A stretch of DNA of 64,000 nucleotides from Arenibacter aquaticus (GTDB lineage: Bacteria > Bacteroidota > Bacteroidia > Flavobacteriales > Flavobacteriaceae): assembly GCF_003957295.1 (NCBI RefSeq), contig NZ_RQPJ01000002.1, positions 496,001 to 560,000 of the forward strand, given 5' to 3'. Within the stretch, counting starts at the first letter, position 1, and the number at the start of each line of letters is the position of its first letter. The notes under the pieces were generated by a model. It saw nothing but the letters and a program-made list of their open reading frames with translations, was not told the origin of the DNA and ran no database searches. Below, in pieces: positions 52,879 to 62,384 of this stretch. Position numbers and translations under genes: made by a program.

Positions 52879-53928
52879 CTATAAGGCTTGGCAGTTTTCC
52901 TTAACAATGATTTCCACGGGGATATCTATATTTAAATCAGAAGAATCATCCTCCGTTAGATATTTAAACATACTCTTAATTGCTGTATATCCCTGAAACT
53001 CTGGCTTTTGATTGATAAGGAAATGAATTTCATTATTCCTAAGACATTCCAAATTGTCCTTATGTAGGTCAAAGCCAACTACCGATACATTGGATACCTT
53101 ATGGGCCTCAAGAATCTTGGGAATAAGATAAGATCGGGCATTTGTTACAAATATCCCTTTTGGCCGCTTGTCCTTAAACCACTTTTCCAATTCATCGTTT
53201 ATTCCCAACGCCCCTCCTATTGGGTGGTTTATGGTTATAATGGTTATGGGGGTGTCCTTAAAATTAGTTTTAAAAAATTCCCTAAAACCATTTTCACGTT
53301 GCTCGTTGTTTACGTGCATTCCCCTATCGGTAATAATATTGAAAACAAAATACAGGCCCTCTTCCCCAACGAGGCCGTGCAAGAGTCTTCCAGCCACCCT
53401 TCCCGCATCATAGGAGTTCTGACGAATAAAAAAAGCAGGGTCATCCAATTGAATCTCCGTATCCAAAAACAGTACGGGAATCTTGTTTTTCTTGGCATTG
53501 CCCAACAGACAATTACTTTCCTCCTTAAAAAAAGGCACGGTTATAATACCATCAATATCTTTTTTCAAGACCAATTTAGCCTGACTTTCAAAAGAATCCG
53601 GTCCGGTAAAATAAAAGTAAGTAACCAAAATTCCCAAATCGCTCAGCTCCTCTACTGCGTCATCTATTCCTTTTTTGGGTACCTCCCAATAGCTCCAATT
53701 ACTAGTGGCCTCAGGTATCAGCACCGCTATTTTCACCTTTTTCCTCGCTGCCAAATTCAGCCTACTGGCCACTGCATTTTTTTTATAGCCGGTTTCCTTT
53801 ATGATGGCTAGAATTTTTTCGCGTGTAGTTTTGGAAACACCTGGCCTATCATGCAATACCCTGTCTACGGTACCAATGGACACCTTGGCCAGTTTGGCTA
53901 TCTGTTTTATTCCTATAAGCTCATTCAT
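52879..53928 (-). CDS. LacI family transcriptional regulator of the DUF1080/SusCD locus
   Basis: The 349-residue protein has a LacI helix-turn-helix at 4-25 (IKQIAKLAKVSIGTVDRVLHDR), the hinge helix region SRLNLAARKK, and a periplasmic-binding-protein-type sensor domain (about 68-345) that would bind a sugar effector. The hinge leads to CG-centred palindromes, matching the operators at 47887-47902 and 58489-58508, so I infer that it represses or controls both arms. It is the last gene of the minus-strand cluster, 72 bases after the small DUF1080 gene, and has its own -7 box. Confidence 0.93.
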   Translation of the reverse strand: MNELIGIKQIAKLAKVSIGTVDRVLHDRPGVSKTTREKILAIIKETGYKKNAVASRLNLAARKKVKIAVLIPEATSNWSYWEVPKKGIDDAVEELSDLGILVTYFYFTGPDSFESQAKLVLKKDIDGIITVPFFKEESNCLLGNAKKNKIPVLFLDTEIQLDDPAFFIRQNSYDAGRVAGRLLHGLVGEEGLYFVFNIITDRGMHVNNEQRENGFREFFKTNFKDTPITIITINHPIGGALGINDELEKWFKDKRPKGIFVTNARSYLIPKILEAHKVSNVSVVGFDLHKDNLECLRNNEIHFLINQKPEFQGYTAIKSMFKYLTEDDSSDLNIDIPVEIIVKENCQAL

Positions 53929-53976
53929 ATCAGGTCTTCCCTATATTCTCCAATAACTCATCACTGCAAAAAGCGG

Positions 53977-53984
53977 CAAAATTA
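53977..53984 (-). promoter_or_regulatory. -7 box of lacI-type gene
   Basis: TAATTTTG on the minus strand, exact match, 48 bases upstream of the start, inside the gap after the DUF1080 gene. No operator copy is present here, so the regulator may have constitutive expression. Confidence 0.45.
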
Positions 53985-54000
53985 CGATTAAGCAATGATA

Positions 54001-54606
54001 CTATAGCACTGCCAATCGTATTTTTCTAAATTGTATTTCCATTTCCCTGTTTGGGTGCAATTGAATCCCAACGGGGCCTTCTAGATTGGCATTCGGCATA
54101 GTGTAATTCATTACCTCCTCACCGTTTAACCAAACGGTATAGGAGTTTCCTATGGCTCGAGCCGTTATGGTATTCCATCCTTTTAAACGAAGTAGTTTTT
54201 TTACGTTACTGGCCTCTACGGGGTAACCCAAACCAGGCACATAGGGAGACCCGGTCATATCCCGCTTTAAGGATCCGGAAATACCTATTTGAATCTGTGG
54301 GCTCTTCTTATCATCGCCCCTCATAAATATTCCCGAATCTATATTTCCTTCTATAAGCTTAAAATCCAGTTGGACTATAAAGTCCTTGTAAGTATCTTGG
54401 GTCCATAAAATGGAACCTTTCTTTTCCGCGTTATTCTTGGCTGTAATCTTCCCTTTCTTTATAGACCATTCGTTGCCATCAGGCACCTTCCAATTCTCCC
54501 AAGTCTTTCCATTAAAAATAGTATTCAGTTTGGTTTGCTCGTATCCTTGGGCTACACAGCTGGTACCAATAAACAACAGAATGGACAACAAAGAAATACA
54601 TCTCAT
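54001..54606 (-). CDS. exported single-domain DUF1080 protein
   Basis: The 201-residue protein has a signal peptide with a Cys near its end (FIGTSC17VAQ; lipoprotein or Sec cleavage at AQ) and then a lone DUF1080 domain: TIFNGKTWENWKVPDGNEWSI, LDFKLIEGNIDSGIFMRGDD, GWNTITARAIGNSYTVWLNGE and VGIQLHPNREMEIQFRKIRL. The family includes hydrolases/lyases of 3-keto glycosides. It is 11 bases after the DUF6807 gene. Confidence 0.9.
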   Translation of the reverse strand: MRCISLLSILLFIGTSCVAQGYEQTKLNTIFNGKTWENWKVPDGNEWSIKKGKITAKNNAEKKGSILWTQDTYKDFIVQLDFKLIEGNIDSGIFMRGDDKKSPQIQIGISGSLKRDMTGSPYVPGLGYPVEASNVKKLLRLKGWNTITARAIGNSYTVWLNGEEVMNYTMPNANLEGPVGIQLHPNREMEIQFRKIRLAVL

Positions 54607-54617
54607 ATTAGCTTATA

Positions 54618-55682
54618 TTAGTTTTTAGCAAAATCAGAAAAATAATTTTCGAACGCATTTTTATCCAAAGGATCGCCACTATGTACCAATACGGCATATT
54701 TAAAAGCAACCGTTTCCCCTTTGGCCAAGGAAAAGTTTAATTTCTCCTTCCCGTCCGAAAACACTTCCTGCCCCAATGGATTGGCCGCAAACAGACCATA
54801 ACCACGGGCGTGCCAATAGGTAGGATAGCCTACGTTTTTTGGGTGATCCATTATGGTCACCGAAACGGGTTCCTGATCTACTTCACCATATAATGTTGTC
54901 CATTTGGCACGGGTGCCCCAGGCATCTTCACCTGTTTTTCCCTCACTTGTTAAATAATCGCCCTTAACACCTTCATTGTTCAAGGCTTTAACCTCTGTAG
55001 GAATACCGTTAGCATCCGTAAAGATAGATGGCTTGTCTGAAGGCAGCTCCAGTCCCCTAGTTACCCGAATGGCTATCATCCCTTCTTTATTGTCCTTAAA
55101 AGAAACGTCCTCCAAGGCTTTTAAAGTGGTATTCCTAATAATTTTTCTCATAGATCCTTCCTGACCAAAAGTAAAGGTGGTGGTTTCTTCCAGTAGCGTA
55201 TTATTATCTGGACCATTCCAGTTTGCCTTTATGGTCAGGGTACCCTCGTCCGCATTCGTATCCAAGATTTCCTGATGCTCAATAGTACCAAACTTATGCT
55301 TTTCCTCATCTGGAATGGCATAAGAATTGTTCCAAAAATCCAATCCGTTAACATCCCCATAGTTAAACCAAATACCAACATGATGCGGATGGTCTACCCT
55401 TTCTCCAGGCGTTGGTTCCAACGGAAAGCCCCTTGTTATTTTTTTACCACTATTGGTAATAACCGGATAGAGTACAGGTTTAGGGGTAGTACCGTCATAT
55501 AAATAACTGGTAAACAATTTACCATCCATAAGCACATCTACCTTTTGGTTTTCTTCATCGTTTATAAAGCTTATGGCATTCGTCTTAGGTTCCACATTGG
55601 CAACTACGTCCTTTTTTGCTTTCTCCTTACAGGAGCATAGTACTACAAGAACAAGAATAATACTGGGTTTAATTATAGACAT
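54618..55682 (-). CDS. DUF6807 (PmoA-like) lipoprotein
   Basis: I start at the ATG at 55682, which gives a lipobox (VLVVLCSC); the frame is open to 55754 but that would overlap the previous gene. The 354-residue protein has the features of the family often labelled PmoA: GFPLEPTPGERVDHPHHVGIWF, a His-rich motif at about 92-105, GLDFWNNSYAIPDEE, VTIMDHPKNVGYPTYWHARGYGLFAANPLGQ. The link to methane oxygenase is only historical. Such proteins often sit beside Gfo/Idh/MocA and DUF1080 genes, as here. The activity is unknown; a beta-sandwich with a metal or sugar site is likely. Confidence 0.87.
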   Translation of the reverse strand: MSIIKPSIILVLVVLCSCKEKAKKDVVANVEPKTNAISFINDEENQKVDVLMDGKLFTSYLYDGTTPKPVLYPVITNSGKKITRGFPLEPTPGERVDHPHHVGIWFNYGDVNGLDFWNNSYAIPDEEKHKFGTIEHQEILDTNADEGTLTIKANWNGPDNNTLLEETTTFTFGQEGSMRKIIRNTTLKALEDVSFKDNKEGMIAIRVTRGLELPSDKPSIFTDANGIPTEVKALNNEGVKGDYLTSEGKTGEDAWGTRAKWTTLYGEVDQEPVSVTIMDHPKNVGYPTYWHARGYGLFAANPLGQEVFSDGKEKLNFSLAKGETVAFKYAVLVHSGDPLDKNAFENYFSDFAKN

Positions 55683-55701
55683 TGGAATACAATTTAAGAG
55701 G

Positions 55702-57060
55702 TTAGTATTTAAAAACAGTGTTGCCCGCCAGAACATCCTGTGCCTTTTCATCAAAGGTAGATTTGAGTCCGGTCCTTAGGGCTGCTGTTGTCATTATATT
55801 GGCTATGGAATGATTATATGCCGCATCAATAGGCCCATTGGTTTCCTTTCTACTCCTAACACATTCCATCCAGTTCAACATATGCAAAGAAGTCATATTA
55901 TCGGCACCTGTATTGGCCGAAGTAACCACCTTGGTAGCCGACTCCGAAAGGTCAAATTCTTCCAATTGATTGGCCTGCATCCCCATTTTATTGGCATGGG
56001 AAGCTTTTAAGCCTCCATTGGGACTTACCTTATTGGTATCAAGATTTAATTCGCCTCCATTGGAATAATAAATTTCCTTGGTTCCCCCTGCAGAATTGGT
56101 GAATCTTGATGAATAAACAACCTGAAAACCTTTGGAAAGGTCATCCAAGGGGCCATAATCAAACACCGCGGTCATGGTATCATAATTCTTTCTACCGTCT
56201 TTCCAGAGGTATATTCCGCCGTTTGCCGCTACACTTCTGGGGTGGTTTAAACCCGTAAACCAATGCACGGTATCAATCTGATGGGACATCCATTGTCCGG
56301 GAATTCCTGAGGAAAAAGGCCAGAATAACCTATATTCCAAATATTTGCGTGGATCCCAAGCTTCATAAGGCCTGTTCATAAGATAGCGTTTCCAATCGGT
56401 ATCCGACTCCTTTATTTCACTGGTCAGTTTTGGTAAGCGCCATCTATCAGGTTGGTTTACGTTCCAACTCATTTCAACCATCACAATATCTCCGAATTTC
56501 CCGGATTTTATATAATCGTTGGCTGCGTGATAATTCTTGCCACTTCGCCTCTGGGACCCAATCTGAAAAACTATTCCGGATTCCTCAACGGCTTTTTTCC
56601 CCACTCTGGCATCTTCCATTGTTTCCGCAAAGGGTTTTTCTACATACACATCTTTCTTGGCATTGGCCGCCTGTACCGTATGAAGGGCATGTTGAAAATC
56701 TGGGGTGGAAATGATAACCGCATCAATTTTATTTTCCTCGTACATTTCATCGTGATTCCTCCAGGCCTTCACCTTGTTTCCGGTTTTGTCCTTTAAGAAA
56801 GCTGCCCCTTCGTCCCTTCGCCTGTTCCAGATATCAGAAACACCTACTATTTCAAAATTCTGTTTCTTATGATGACCTAGGAACGCAGGTATCAAGGCCC
56901 CTTTGGCCCTATTGGAAAAGCCGGCTATACCTACCCTTACCCTGTCATTGGCACCCAGGATCCGTCCATAACTCTTGGCGCTCATCGTATGCATGCCCAA
57001 TGCAATACCTCCGCTTGCCAAGGCCGTATTCTTGATAAAAATTCTACGTCCCTTACTCAT
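55702..57060 (-). CDS. Tat-exported Gfo/Idh/MocA family oxidoreductase
   Basis: The 452-residue protein begins with a twin-arginine signal (GRRIFIKNTALASGG), so it folds with its nicotinamide cofactor before export. The Rossmann domain starts RVRVGIAGFSNRAKGA, followed by VIISTPDFQHALHTVQAA and the family Lys in YVEKPFAETMEDARVG. The C-terminal alpha/beta domain contains SGIPGQWMSHQIDTVHWFTG. Members with this leader oxidise sugar hydroxyls, notably at C3, using a tightly bound cofactor. It lies between the double DUF1080 and the DUF6807 genes with gaps of 25 and 19 bases. Confidence 0.93.
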   Translation of the reverse strand: MSKGRRIFIKNTALASGGIALGMHTMSAKSYGRILGANDRVRVGIAGFSNRAKGALIPAFLGHHKKQNFEIVGVSDIWNRRRDEGAAFLKDKTGNKVKAWRNHDEMYEENKIDAVIISTPDFQHALHTVQAANAKKDVYVEKPFAETMEDARVGKKAVEESGIVFQIGSQRRSGKNYHAANDYIKSGKFGDIVMVEMSWNVNQPDRWRLPKLTSEIKESDTDWKRYLMNRPYEAWDPRKYLEYRLFWPFSSGIPGQWMSHQIDTVHWFTGLNHPRSVAANGGIYLWKDGRKNYDTMTAVFDYGPLDDLSKGFQVVYSSRFTNSAGGTKEIYYSNGGELNLDTNKVSPNGGLKASHANKMGMQANQLEEFDLSESATKVVTSANTGADNMTSLHMLNWMECVRSRKETNGPIDAAYNHSIANIMTTAALRTGLKSTFDEKAQDVLAGNTVFKY

Positions 57061-57085
57061 AATATGTCCTTTTAATTAATACTAT

Positions 57086-58468
57086 TTAAAACTCACGCAC
57101 TTTAATACTTCTAAAAAACACCTGATCACCGTGGTCCTGTAGTAGTATCCTTCCTTCTGGAATAACGCCGAAGTCTTTCCATTTTTCGTATTTACTTTTT
57201 TCTACCAAAGCTTTAAACGCTTGACTCCAACGGTCGTACTCCACTACTTTTACATTGTTTAGCCAATGTTCTACATGCCCATCTTTTACCACAATTCTAG
57301 CATTGTTCCACTTTCCAATTCCATTAAAATTCTTTCCTCTGGAATTTTCAAAGTTTTCGGCTCTTATAAGATCGTATAATGAACCTACCGTCCTATTTCC
57401 GTTTTTACCCTTCTTGGCGTCTGGATGTTTTTTATCGTCCAAAATTTGGAACTCCAAACCAATGGCAGAGCCTGCTCCCTTATTTAGGCTTGGGTCTACA
57501 AAATACTTGATGCCGCTATTACCCCCTTCGGTCAATTTAAAATCTACACTTAGTTCAAAATCACTAAAGGCCTGGGTAGTAACTATATCACCACCATTTG
57601 TAGATTCCCCGCCATCCGAGGCAGAAACACTCAGTATTCCATCTTCTATATTCCATCCTTTTTGTGGAAAGCCATCCAGTTTGGCCCCGCGCCATCCTTT
57701 GGTGGTCTTACCATCCCATAATAAACGCCAGCCTTTCCTAATCTCATTAGGCGTCAATTCATTTTGAAGATAGCTTATCTCAGGGGCATGATCGGCCACC
57801 CTATTTCGCTCATTTTCTAAATCAGAGGTCTTTATTTTAATATTTTTCCATTTAACAATTTTACCCTCTAAAGCCTCATCGTGGATAGAGTGTACCTGAA
57901 ATGCTATAAAACCTTCAGAGGTAAGGTCATCTACCAGATTGGCACATTGTACCCCATTGATATAGGTTCTTATAGTATTGCCAATAGCCTCTATCCTATA
58001 ATGGTTCCATTCCCCAGGTTTAAAGGCATTTCTACCTTCTTCATTTCTGGACAATGGGTATAGCCAGCCCCTACGGGCCTCATCATAAATGCCTCCGGCC
58101 CATTTCCTATCACTGGTTTCAATCTCACATTGATAGCCATGAACCCTTCCATCCCTATAAGATGGCAGACTTAAACTCCTAAACTGAACACCGGAATTCA
58201 ATCCGTTTTCCACATATACTTCAAACTCCAAAATAAAATCACCATACTTTTTTTTGGTTGCCATAAAACTATTGGGCGTATTCAAGCGGGAAGTGCCGAC
58301 CATTTCCCCGTTTTCAACTTTATACTTGGCATTGCCGTTCAATTGCTCAAAATTGGAAAAGTCTTTTCCGTTAAAAAGCATTTCCCAACCGTCTTGGGCG
58401 AATGATGAAGAAATAGTTCCACATAGAAGTAATGCCAGAAACCATTTTGTTGATTTGATAAATCCCAT
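57086..58468 (-). CDS. exported protein with two DUF1080 domains
   Basis: The 460-residue protein has a signal peptide (cleavage after SSFAQ) and two tandem DUF1080 domains: about 28-212 ([54 protein letters not shown]) and about 240-460 ([56 protein letters not shown]). It is the first gene of the minus-strand arm and has the operator-overlapped promoter. The two domains may act on different linkages or one may only bind. It belongs to the 3-keto-glycoside hydrolase family. Confidence 0.92.
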   Translation of the reverse strand: MGFIKSTKWFLALLLCGTISSSFAQDGWEMLFNGKDFSNFEQLNGNAKYKVENGEMVGTSRLNTPNSFMATKKKYGDFILEFEVYVENGLNSGVQFRSLSLPSYRDGRVHGYQCEIETSDRKWAGGIYDEARRGWLYPLSRNEEGRNAFKPGEWNHYRIEAIGNTIRTYINGVQCANLVDDLTSEGFIAFQVHSIHDEALEGKIVKWKNIKIKTSDLENERNRVADHAPEISYLQNELTPNEIRKGWRLLWDGKTTKGWRGAKLDGFPQKGWNIEDGILSVSASDGGESTNGGDIVTTQAFSDFELSVDFKLTEGGNSGIKYFVDPSLNKGAGSAIGLEFQILDDKKHPDAKKGKNGNRTVGSLYDLIRAENFENSRGKNFNGIGKWNNARIVVKDGHVEHWLNNVKVVEYDRWSQAFKALVEKSKYEKWKDFGVIPEGRILLQDHGDQVFFRSIKVREF

Positions 58469-58488
58469 AATTTATTGTACTTATTAAT

Positions 58489-58533
58489 TTTCGTTAACGT
58501 TAACGAAAGTAAAAAAATATCTTGAAACCCCAA
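58489..58533 (-). promoter_or_regulatory. LacI-family operator and promoter of the DUF1080 arm
   Basis: The 20-bp palindrome TTTCGTTAACGTTAACGAAA (58489-58508) contains the same 16-mer as at 47887. On the minus strand a -7 box TACTTTCG (58511-58504) runs into it, and 19 bases further upstream TTG (58533-58531) is a -33 element at the consensus spacing. Repressor binding would cover the -7 box and start site. Confidence 0.8.
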
Positions 58534-58740
58534 GCAAAAGATTAGCATTTTAACAACCTTGCGCTCTAAAAGCCATGTATTTTATATTAAAAGGCAAAAT
58601 ACAATGACATATTAGGAATAAATCTTCCTATTCCTTTTACTTTAAGCATAAGCTCCCTAGTACTAATTAAATTTTAAATATAGTATCTTAGTGAAGTAAT
58701 TCTTTTACATACCTAGACACCCCTTTTTTAACTGTTGCCC

Positions 58741-59703
58741 ATGCCCATAATTCCATCCTTATACAAGCCTCCTATTCTTTTTAGGAACGCTCATGTTGCA
58801 ACGATATATTCTGGGGTTCTTAGAAAGGTTAACTCACTACTGCAGCAACGTGAAAGATTGGAATTGGCAGATGGGGATTTTTTGGATTTGGATTGGAGTT
58901 TTGCCACTATCCCAACTACACAGGTAGCCATACTTATACATGGTCTTGAAGGTAATGCCCAACGGCCTTATATAACCGGAAGTGCAAAGCAGTTTATTGC
59001 CCATGGCATAGATGTCTGTGCCATAAATCTTAGAGGGTGCAGTGGGGAAACCAATAGATTGTTCAGATCTTATCATTCCGGGGCCACTGAAGATTTGGAG
59101 GCCGTAATAAACCTTATTTTAACGAAAAAAAGCTATAGTCATATCTATTTAAAAGGCTTTAGCCTAGGTGGCAATTTAATCCTGAAATACCTGGGCGAAG
59201 CAAGAACGGTTCCCAGACAGGTTAAAGCCGCAGTCGCCATATCTGTTCCCTGCAACCTATACAATTCTTTGGTAGAACTCTTAAAGCCCAAGAACATTGT
59301 GTACTCCCAACGTTTTAAGAAACATTTGAAAGAAAAGCTGAGATTAAAACAGCTAGTTTTCCCAAACAGAATAACAGATAAGGATATAGCCAATATTAAT
59401 ACCTTAAAAGATTTTGATGACATCTATACTAGCAGAGCACACGGATTTAAGGATGCTCTTGACTATTATCAAAAATGTAGTTCCCTACAGTTTTTAACCA
59501 ATATTACTGTACCTACCCTAATTATAAATGCAAAAAATGATTCCTTTTTAGGGAAGCAGTGTTACCCCTATAAGGAAGCCCAATTAAATAAGGCCATCCA
59601 TTTCGAAGTTCCAAACTACGGCGGCCACGTTGGATTCTATGGTCAGAAAAATATAACTTATACCGAAAAAAGAGCATTAAAGTTCATTGAAGAACTACAT
59701 TAA
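58741..59703 (+). CDS. alpha/beta hydrolase, YheT-like
   Basis: I start at the ATG at 58741 (MPIIPSLYKPPILFRNAHVAT); a TTG two codons earlier is an alternative. The 320-residue protein belongs to the YheT/ABHD1-3 group: HGLEGNAQRPYITGSA, nucleophile S141 in GFSLGGNLILKYLGE, an Asp in NAKNDSFL and the His in YGGHVGFYG. Members are lipases or esterases of unclear substrate. It precedes the cytochrome gene by 42 bases on the same strand. Confidence 0.92.
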   Translation: MPIIPSLYKPPILFRNAHVATIYSGVLRKVNSLLQQRERLELADGDFLDLDWSFATIPTTQVAILIHGLEGNAQRPYITGSAKQFIAHGIDVCAINLRGCSGETNRLFRSYHSGATEDLEAVINLILTKKSYSHIYLKGFSLGGNLILKYLGEARTVPRQVKAAVAISVPCNLYNSLVELLKPKNIVYSQRFKKHLKEKLRLKQLVFPNRITDKDIANINTLKDFDDIYTSRAHGFKDALDYYQKCSSLQFLTNITVPTLIINAKNDSFLGKQCYPYKEAQLNKAIHFEVPNYGGHVGFYGQKNITYTEKRALKFIEELH

Positions 59704-59745
59704 AATAATCTATTTACTATATTAGTACCATAATTAAAAAAAACG

Positions 59746-60225
59746 ATGAAAAAAGTACTTATCCCTTTGGCCTTGGCTGGATTGATTATTGGCTGTGGCG
59801 AGAAAAAAGAAGAAAAGAAGGATGGTTTTGAAATGAACCGCACCAAAAAGGAAGTGAAGGCAGAACCTGTAAGTGAAGGGGTTCCCGTGGATATGGACAA
59901 TAAAGGTGTTGGCCCTATTAAATCCGTGACCTTTGCAGATGAAATAGATACTGAATTGGCTGCTAAAGGTCAAAAAACATTCAGCACTATTTGTGTTGCC
60001 TGCCATATGGCGGAACAACGTTTGATAGGACCTGCTTTAAAGGGCGTTTTTGATAGAAGAAGTCCAGAGTGGGTAATGAATATGATTTTAAACCCTGATG
60101 GAATGCTTAAGGAGGATCCTATTGCAAAAGCCTTGCTTAAAGAATACAATAACGCCGTAATGCTTAATCAAAATCTTTCTGAGGAAGATGCGCGAGCGGT
60201 AGCTGAATATTTACGTACTTTATAA
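59746..60225 (+). CDS. c-type cytochrome lipoprotein
   Basis: The 159-residue protein has a lipobox (LIIGC17) and a Lys/Glu-rich linker to about 70. A single mono-haem cytochrome c domain has the CxxCH motif C83-VA-C86-H87; the later PDGMLKED with Met is the likely axial ligand. It is anchored in the envelope and probably carries electrons to a terminal oxidase or accepts them from a periplasmic dehydrogenase. The proximity to the Tat-exported oxidoreductase locus may be chance. It is followed by a terminator. Confidence 0.92.
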   Translation: MKKVLIPLALAGLIIGCGEKKEEKKDGFEMNRTKKEVKAEPVSEGVPVDMDNKGVGPIKSVTFADEIDTELAAKGQKTFSTICVACHMAEQRLIGPALKGVFDRRSPEWVMNMILNPDGMLKEDPIAKALLKEYNNAVMLNQNLSEEDARAVAEYLRTL

Positions 60226-60252
60226 TAAGGTAGACCCTTAGCATATATCAAT

Positions 60253-60297
60253 AAAGCGTATATATCAACACTATAGTTGTTGTTATATACGCTTTTT
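60253..60297 (+). terminator. terminator after the cytochrome gene
   Basis: The stem AAAGCGTATATA / TATATACGCTTT (60253-60264 with 60284-60295) is extended by a TCAACA / TTGTTG-type inner pairing and ends in TTTTTT. Confidence 0.9.
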
Positions 60298-60648
60298 TAG
60301 TACGCTACTTTCTATGGCAAATAAATACAGCAGGTAAACAACGCTTTATACTTCAATACGCGGCTCCCATTTTGTAAATACACAACTATAACAATGATAG
60401 CACTATTACAAGTACTTGGAAGGGGGCTACATATGGCCTATGACACATTACACAATCCAAACAGGAACTTCAAACCTATTCTGTTCCATATCTAATTTAA
60501 GACGGATCATTAGTTAAAGAGGACTGAACAATATTGCAAAGCACACTACAATAGTCCATTTTCACAGGGCTTGTACCACTTAAACACTTTAAATACTATT
60601 TGTGCTTTAGGGATTGGTTCTCCAACTAAGGCTCAGGTTTCCTAATGC
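60298..60648. other. 351-base intergenic region, nothing supported
   Basis: No open frame with protein-like composition, no tRNA-like fold, and no repeat was seen. The SulP gene ends at 60649 without an obvious terminator hairpin close by. Confidence 0.5.
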
Positions 60649-62184
60649 CTATTTATTGAGCATAACCCTATAAGTGGGGTCTTCAATAATATTTACCTCA
60701 ATAACACTTTCGGCGTTGGTCAACAACTTTAAACAGTCTGGACTCAAATATCTAAGGTGCAGTGTTTTGCCTTCGTTCTGATATCTAGCCGTAATTTTAT
60801 TCAAGGCATCTATGGCCGACATGTCTACCACCTTACTTTCCTTAAAATCTATTACAACTTCATCCGGGTCGTTTTCAACATCGAACTTTTCAATAAAGGT
60901 GGTGGTGGACCCAAAGAAAAGTGGCCCATATATTTCATAATGTTTAACTCCGTTTTCATCAATATGCTTTCTTGCCCTAATACGTTTTGCACTTTCCCAA
61001 GCGAAAACCAGCGATGACACAATAACGCCGATTAACACCGCTAGAGCTAAATTATGTAATACTACGGTAACTACCGCAACCAATATCAAAACAAAAATAT
61101 CGTGTTTTGGCATCTTATTGATTACCCTAAAACTAACCCACTCAAAGGTTCCTATGGCCACAACCATCATTACCCCCACCAAAGCAGCCATCGGGATTTG
61201 TTCTATAACGGGACCTCCAACTAAAATAATAAGCAAAATAGTCATCGCACCAATTATGGCCGATAGTCGGGCTCTTGCTCCCGAACCCACATTTACCAAA
61301 GTTTGGGCTACCATGGCACATCCTCCCATACCACCAAAGAATCCGTTGGCAATATTCGCTATACCCTGTGCAGCGGCTTCTCTATTGGATTGACCTCTTG
61401 TTCTGGTAATTTCGTCCACCATATTTAGGGTTAAAAGAGTCTCAATAAGTCCCACACCCGCCATTACCAAGGAATATGGAAAAATAACTTTAAGTGTATC
61501 CCAACCAAAAGGAACATCCGGTATATGAAATGAGGGCAAAGAACCACTTACCGAAGCAATGTCCATCACCTTTTTGGTATCTATATTAAAGAAATAAACA
61601 ATTCCAAATACAACCAATATGGCCACTAAGGAAGCTGGAAGCGCCTTGGTTATTTTAGGAAATAAAGCCACTATAGCAATGGTCAAAAGGGTAAGTCCTG
61701 CCATTATATATAGTGCGGGACCTTGCATCCACACCTCAGCACCGTTATCCAAAATCTTAAATTGGGCAACCTGGGCCATAAATATAATCACTGCCAGTCC
61801 ATTTAAAAAACCATACATTACCGGTTGCGGAATAAGACGAACAAATTTTCCCAATTTAAAGATACCAACCAAAAATTGTAGCACTCCGGCTAAAGCAACA
61901 GCTGCAAATAGGTATTCCACACCATGGGACGAAGCCAGAGCAATTAAAACCACAACTGTAGCTCCAGCACCACCAGAAACCATTCCAGGCCTTCCTCCTA
62001 AAATAGCTGTAACAATCCCCATCAGAAAGGCGGCATAAAGTCCCGTTAAAGGTGACAACCCTGCTAAAATAGCGAATGATAGCGACTCTGGGATCATAGT
62101 CATGGCTACCGTGAGCCCAGCCAACACTTCATTCTTGTAGTTTATCTTTTGTTTAAAATCAAACAGATTTAAATACTTCTTCAC
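60649..62184 (-). CDS. SulP family inorganic anion transporter
   Basis: The 511-residue membrane protein has a SulP transport core of about 12-14 helices (signature MTMIPESLSFAILAGLSPLTGLYAAF, and the AMVAQTLVNVGSGARARLSAI loop) and a C-terminal STAS domain at about 405-511 (FKESKVVDMSAIDALNKITARYQ). It may carry sulfate, bicarbonate or dicarboxylates. The start is a GTG at 62184 directly behind a -7 box at 62203-62210, giving a leader of about 13 bases. No carbonic anhydrase gene is adjacent. Confidence 0.94.
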   Translation of the reverse strand: MKKYLNLFDFKQKINYKNEVLAGLTVAMTMIPESLSFAILAGLSPLTGLYAAFLMGIVTAILGGRPGMVSGGAGATVVVLIALASSHGVEYLFAAVALAGVLQFLVGIFKLGKFVRLIPQPVMYGFLNGLAVIIFMAQVAQFKILDNGAEVWMQGPALYIMAGLTLLTIAIVALFPKITKALPASLVAILVVFGIVYFFNIDTKKVMDIASVSGSLPSFHIPDVPFGWDTLKVIFPYSLVMAGVGLIETLLTLNMVDEITRTRGQSNREAAAQGIANIANGFFGGMGGCAMVAQTLVNVGSGARARLSAIIGAMTILLIILVGGPVIEQIPMAALVGVMMVVAIGTFEWVSFRVINKMPKHDIFVLILVAVVTVVLHNLALAVLIGVIVSSLVFAWESAKRIRARKHIDENGVKHYEIYGPLFFGSTTTFIEKFDVENDPDEVVIDFKESKVVDMSAIDALNKITARYQNEGKTLHLRYLSPDCLKLLTNAESVIEVNIIEDPTYRVMLNK

Positions 62185-62202
62185 GTCGTAGATTTAAGGC
62201 GG

Positions 62203-62210
62203 CAAAAGTA
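62203..62210 (-). promoter_or_regulatory. -7 box of the SulP gene
   Basis: TACTTTTG on the minus strand, exact TAnnTTTG match, 18 bases before the GTG start. Confidence 0.5.
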
Positions 62211-62384
62211 GTGGATTTTCTTGTTTTTATGGCTATGATATACGTAAATGTGATATATACAACAAATTACCACCAGAAAATTTCGCTAAATATATTTGAG
62301 CGGATCAAAAATGAAGTGGTAATGAGATGCATCCCATCCAATTTCTAGCAGTTACTTCCAACCCTTACATTACGGCCAACATAT

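Noticed and set aside
53101-53811. 236-codon plus-strand frame opposite the LacI-type gene
   Set aside because: It is fully antisense to a clear regulator gene and has low-complexity, non-protein-like composition.
54618-55682. methane monooxygenase subunit PmoA
   Set aside because: The label is a historical misnomer for DUF6807; the protein is a soluble lipoprotein without the membrane helices of pMMO.
57255-57767. 170-codon plus-strand frame opposite the double-DUF1080 gene
   Set aside because: Antisense shadow with no start context or family motif.
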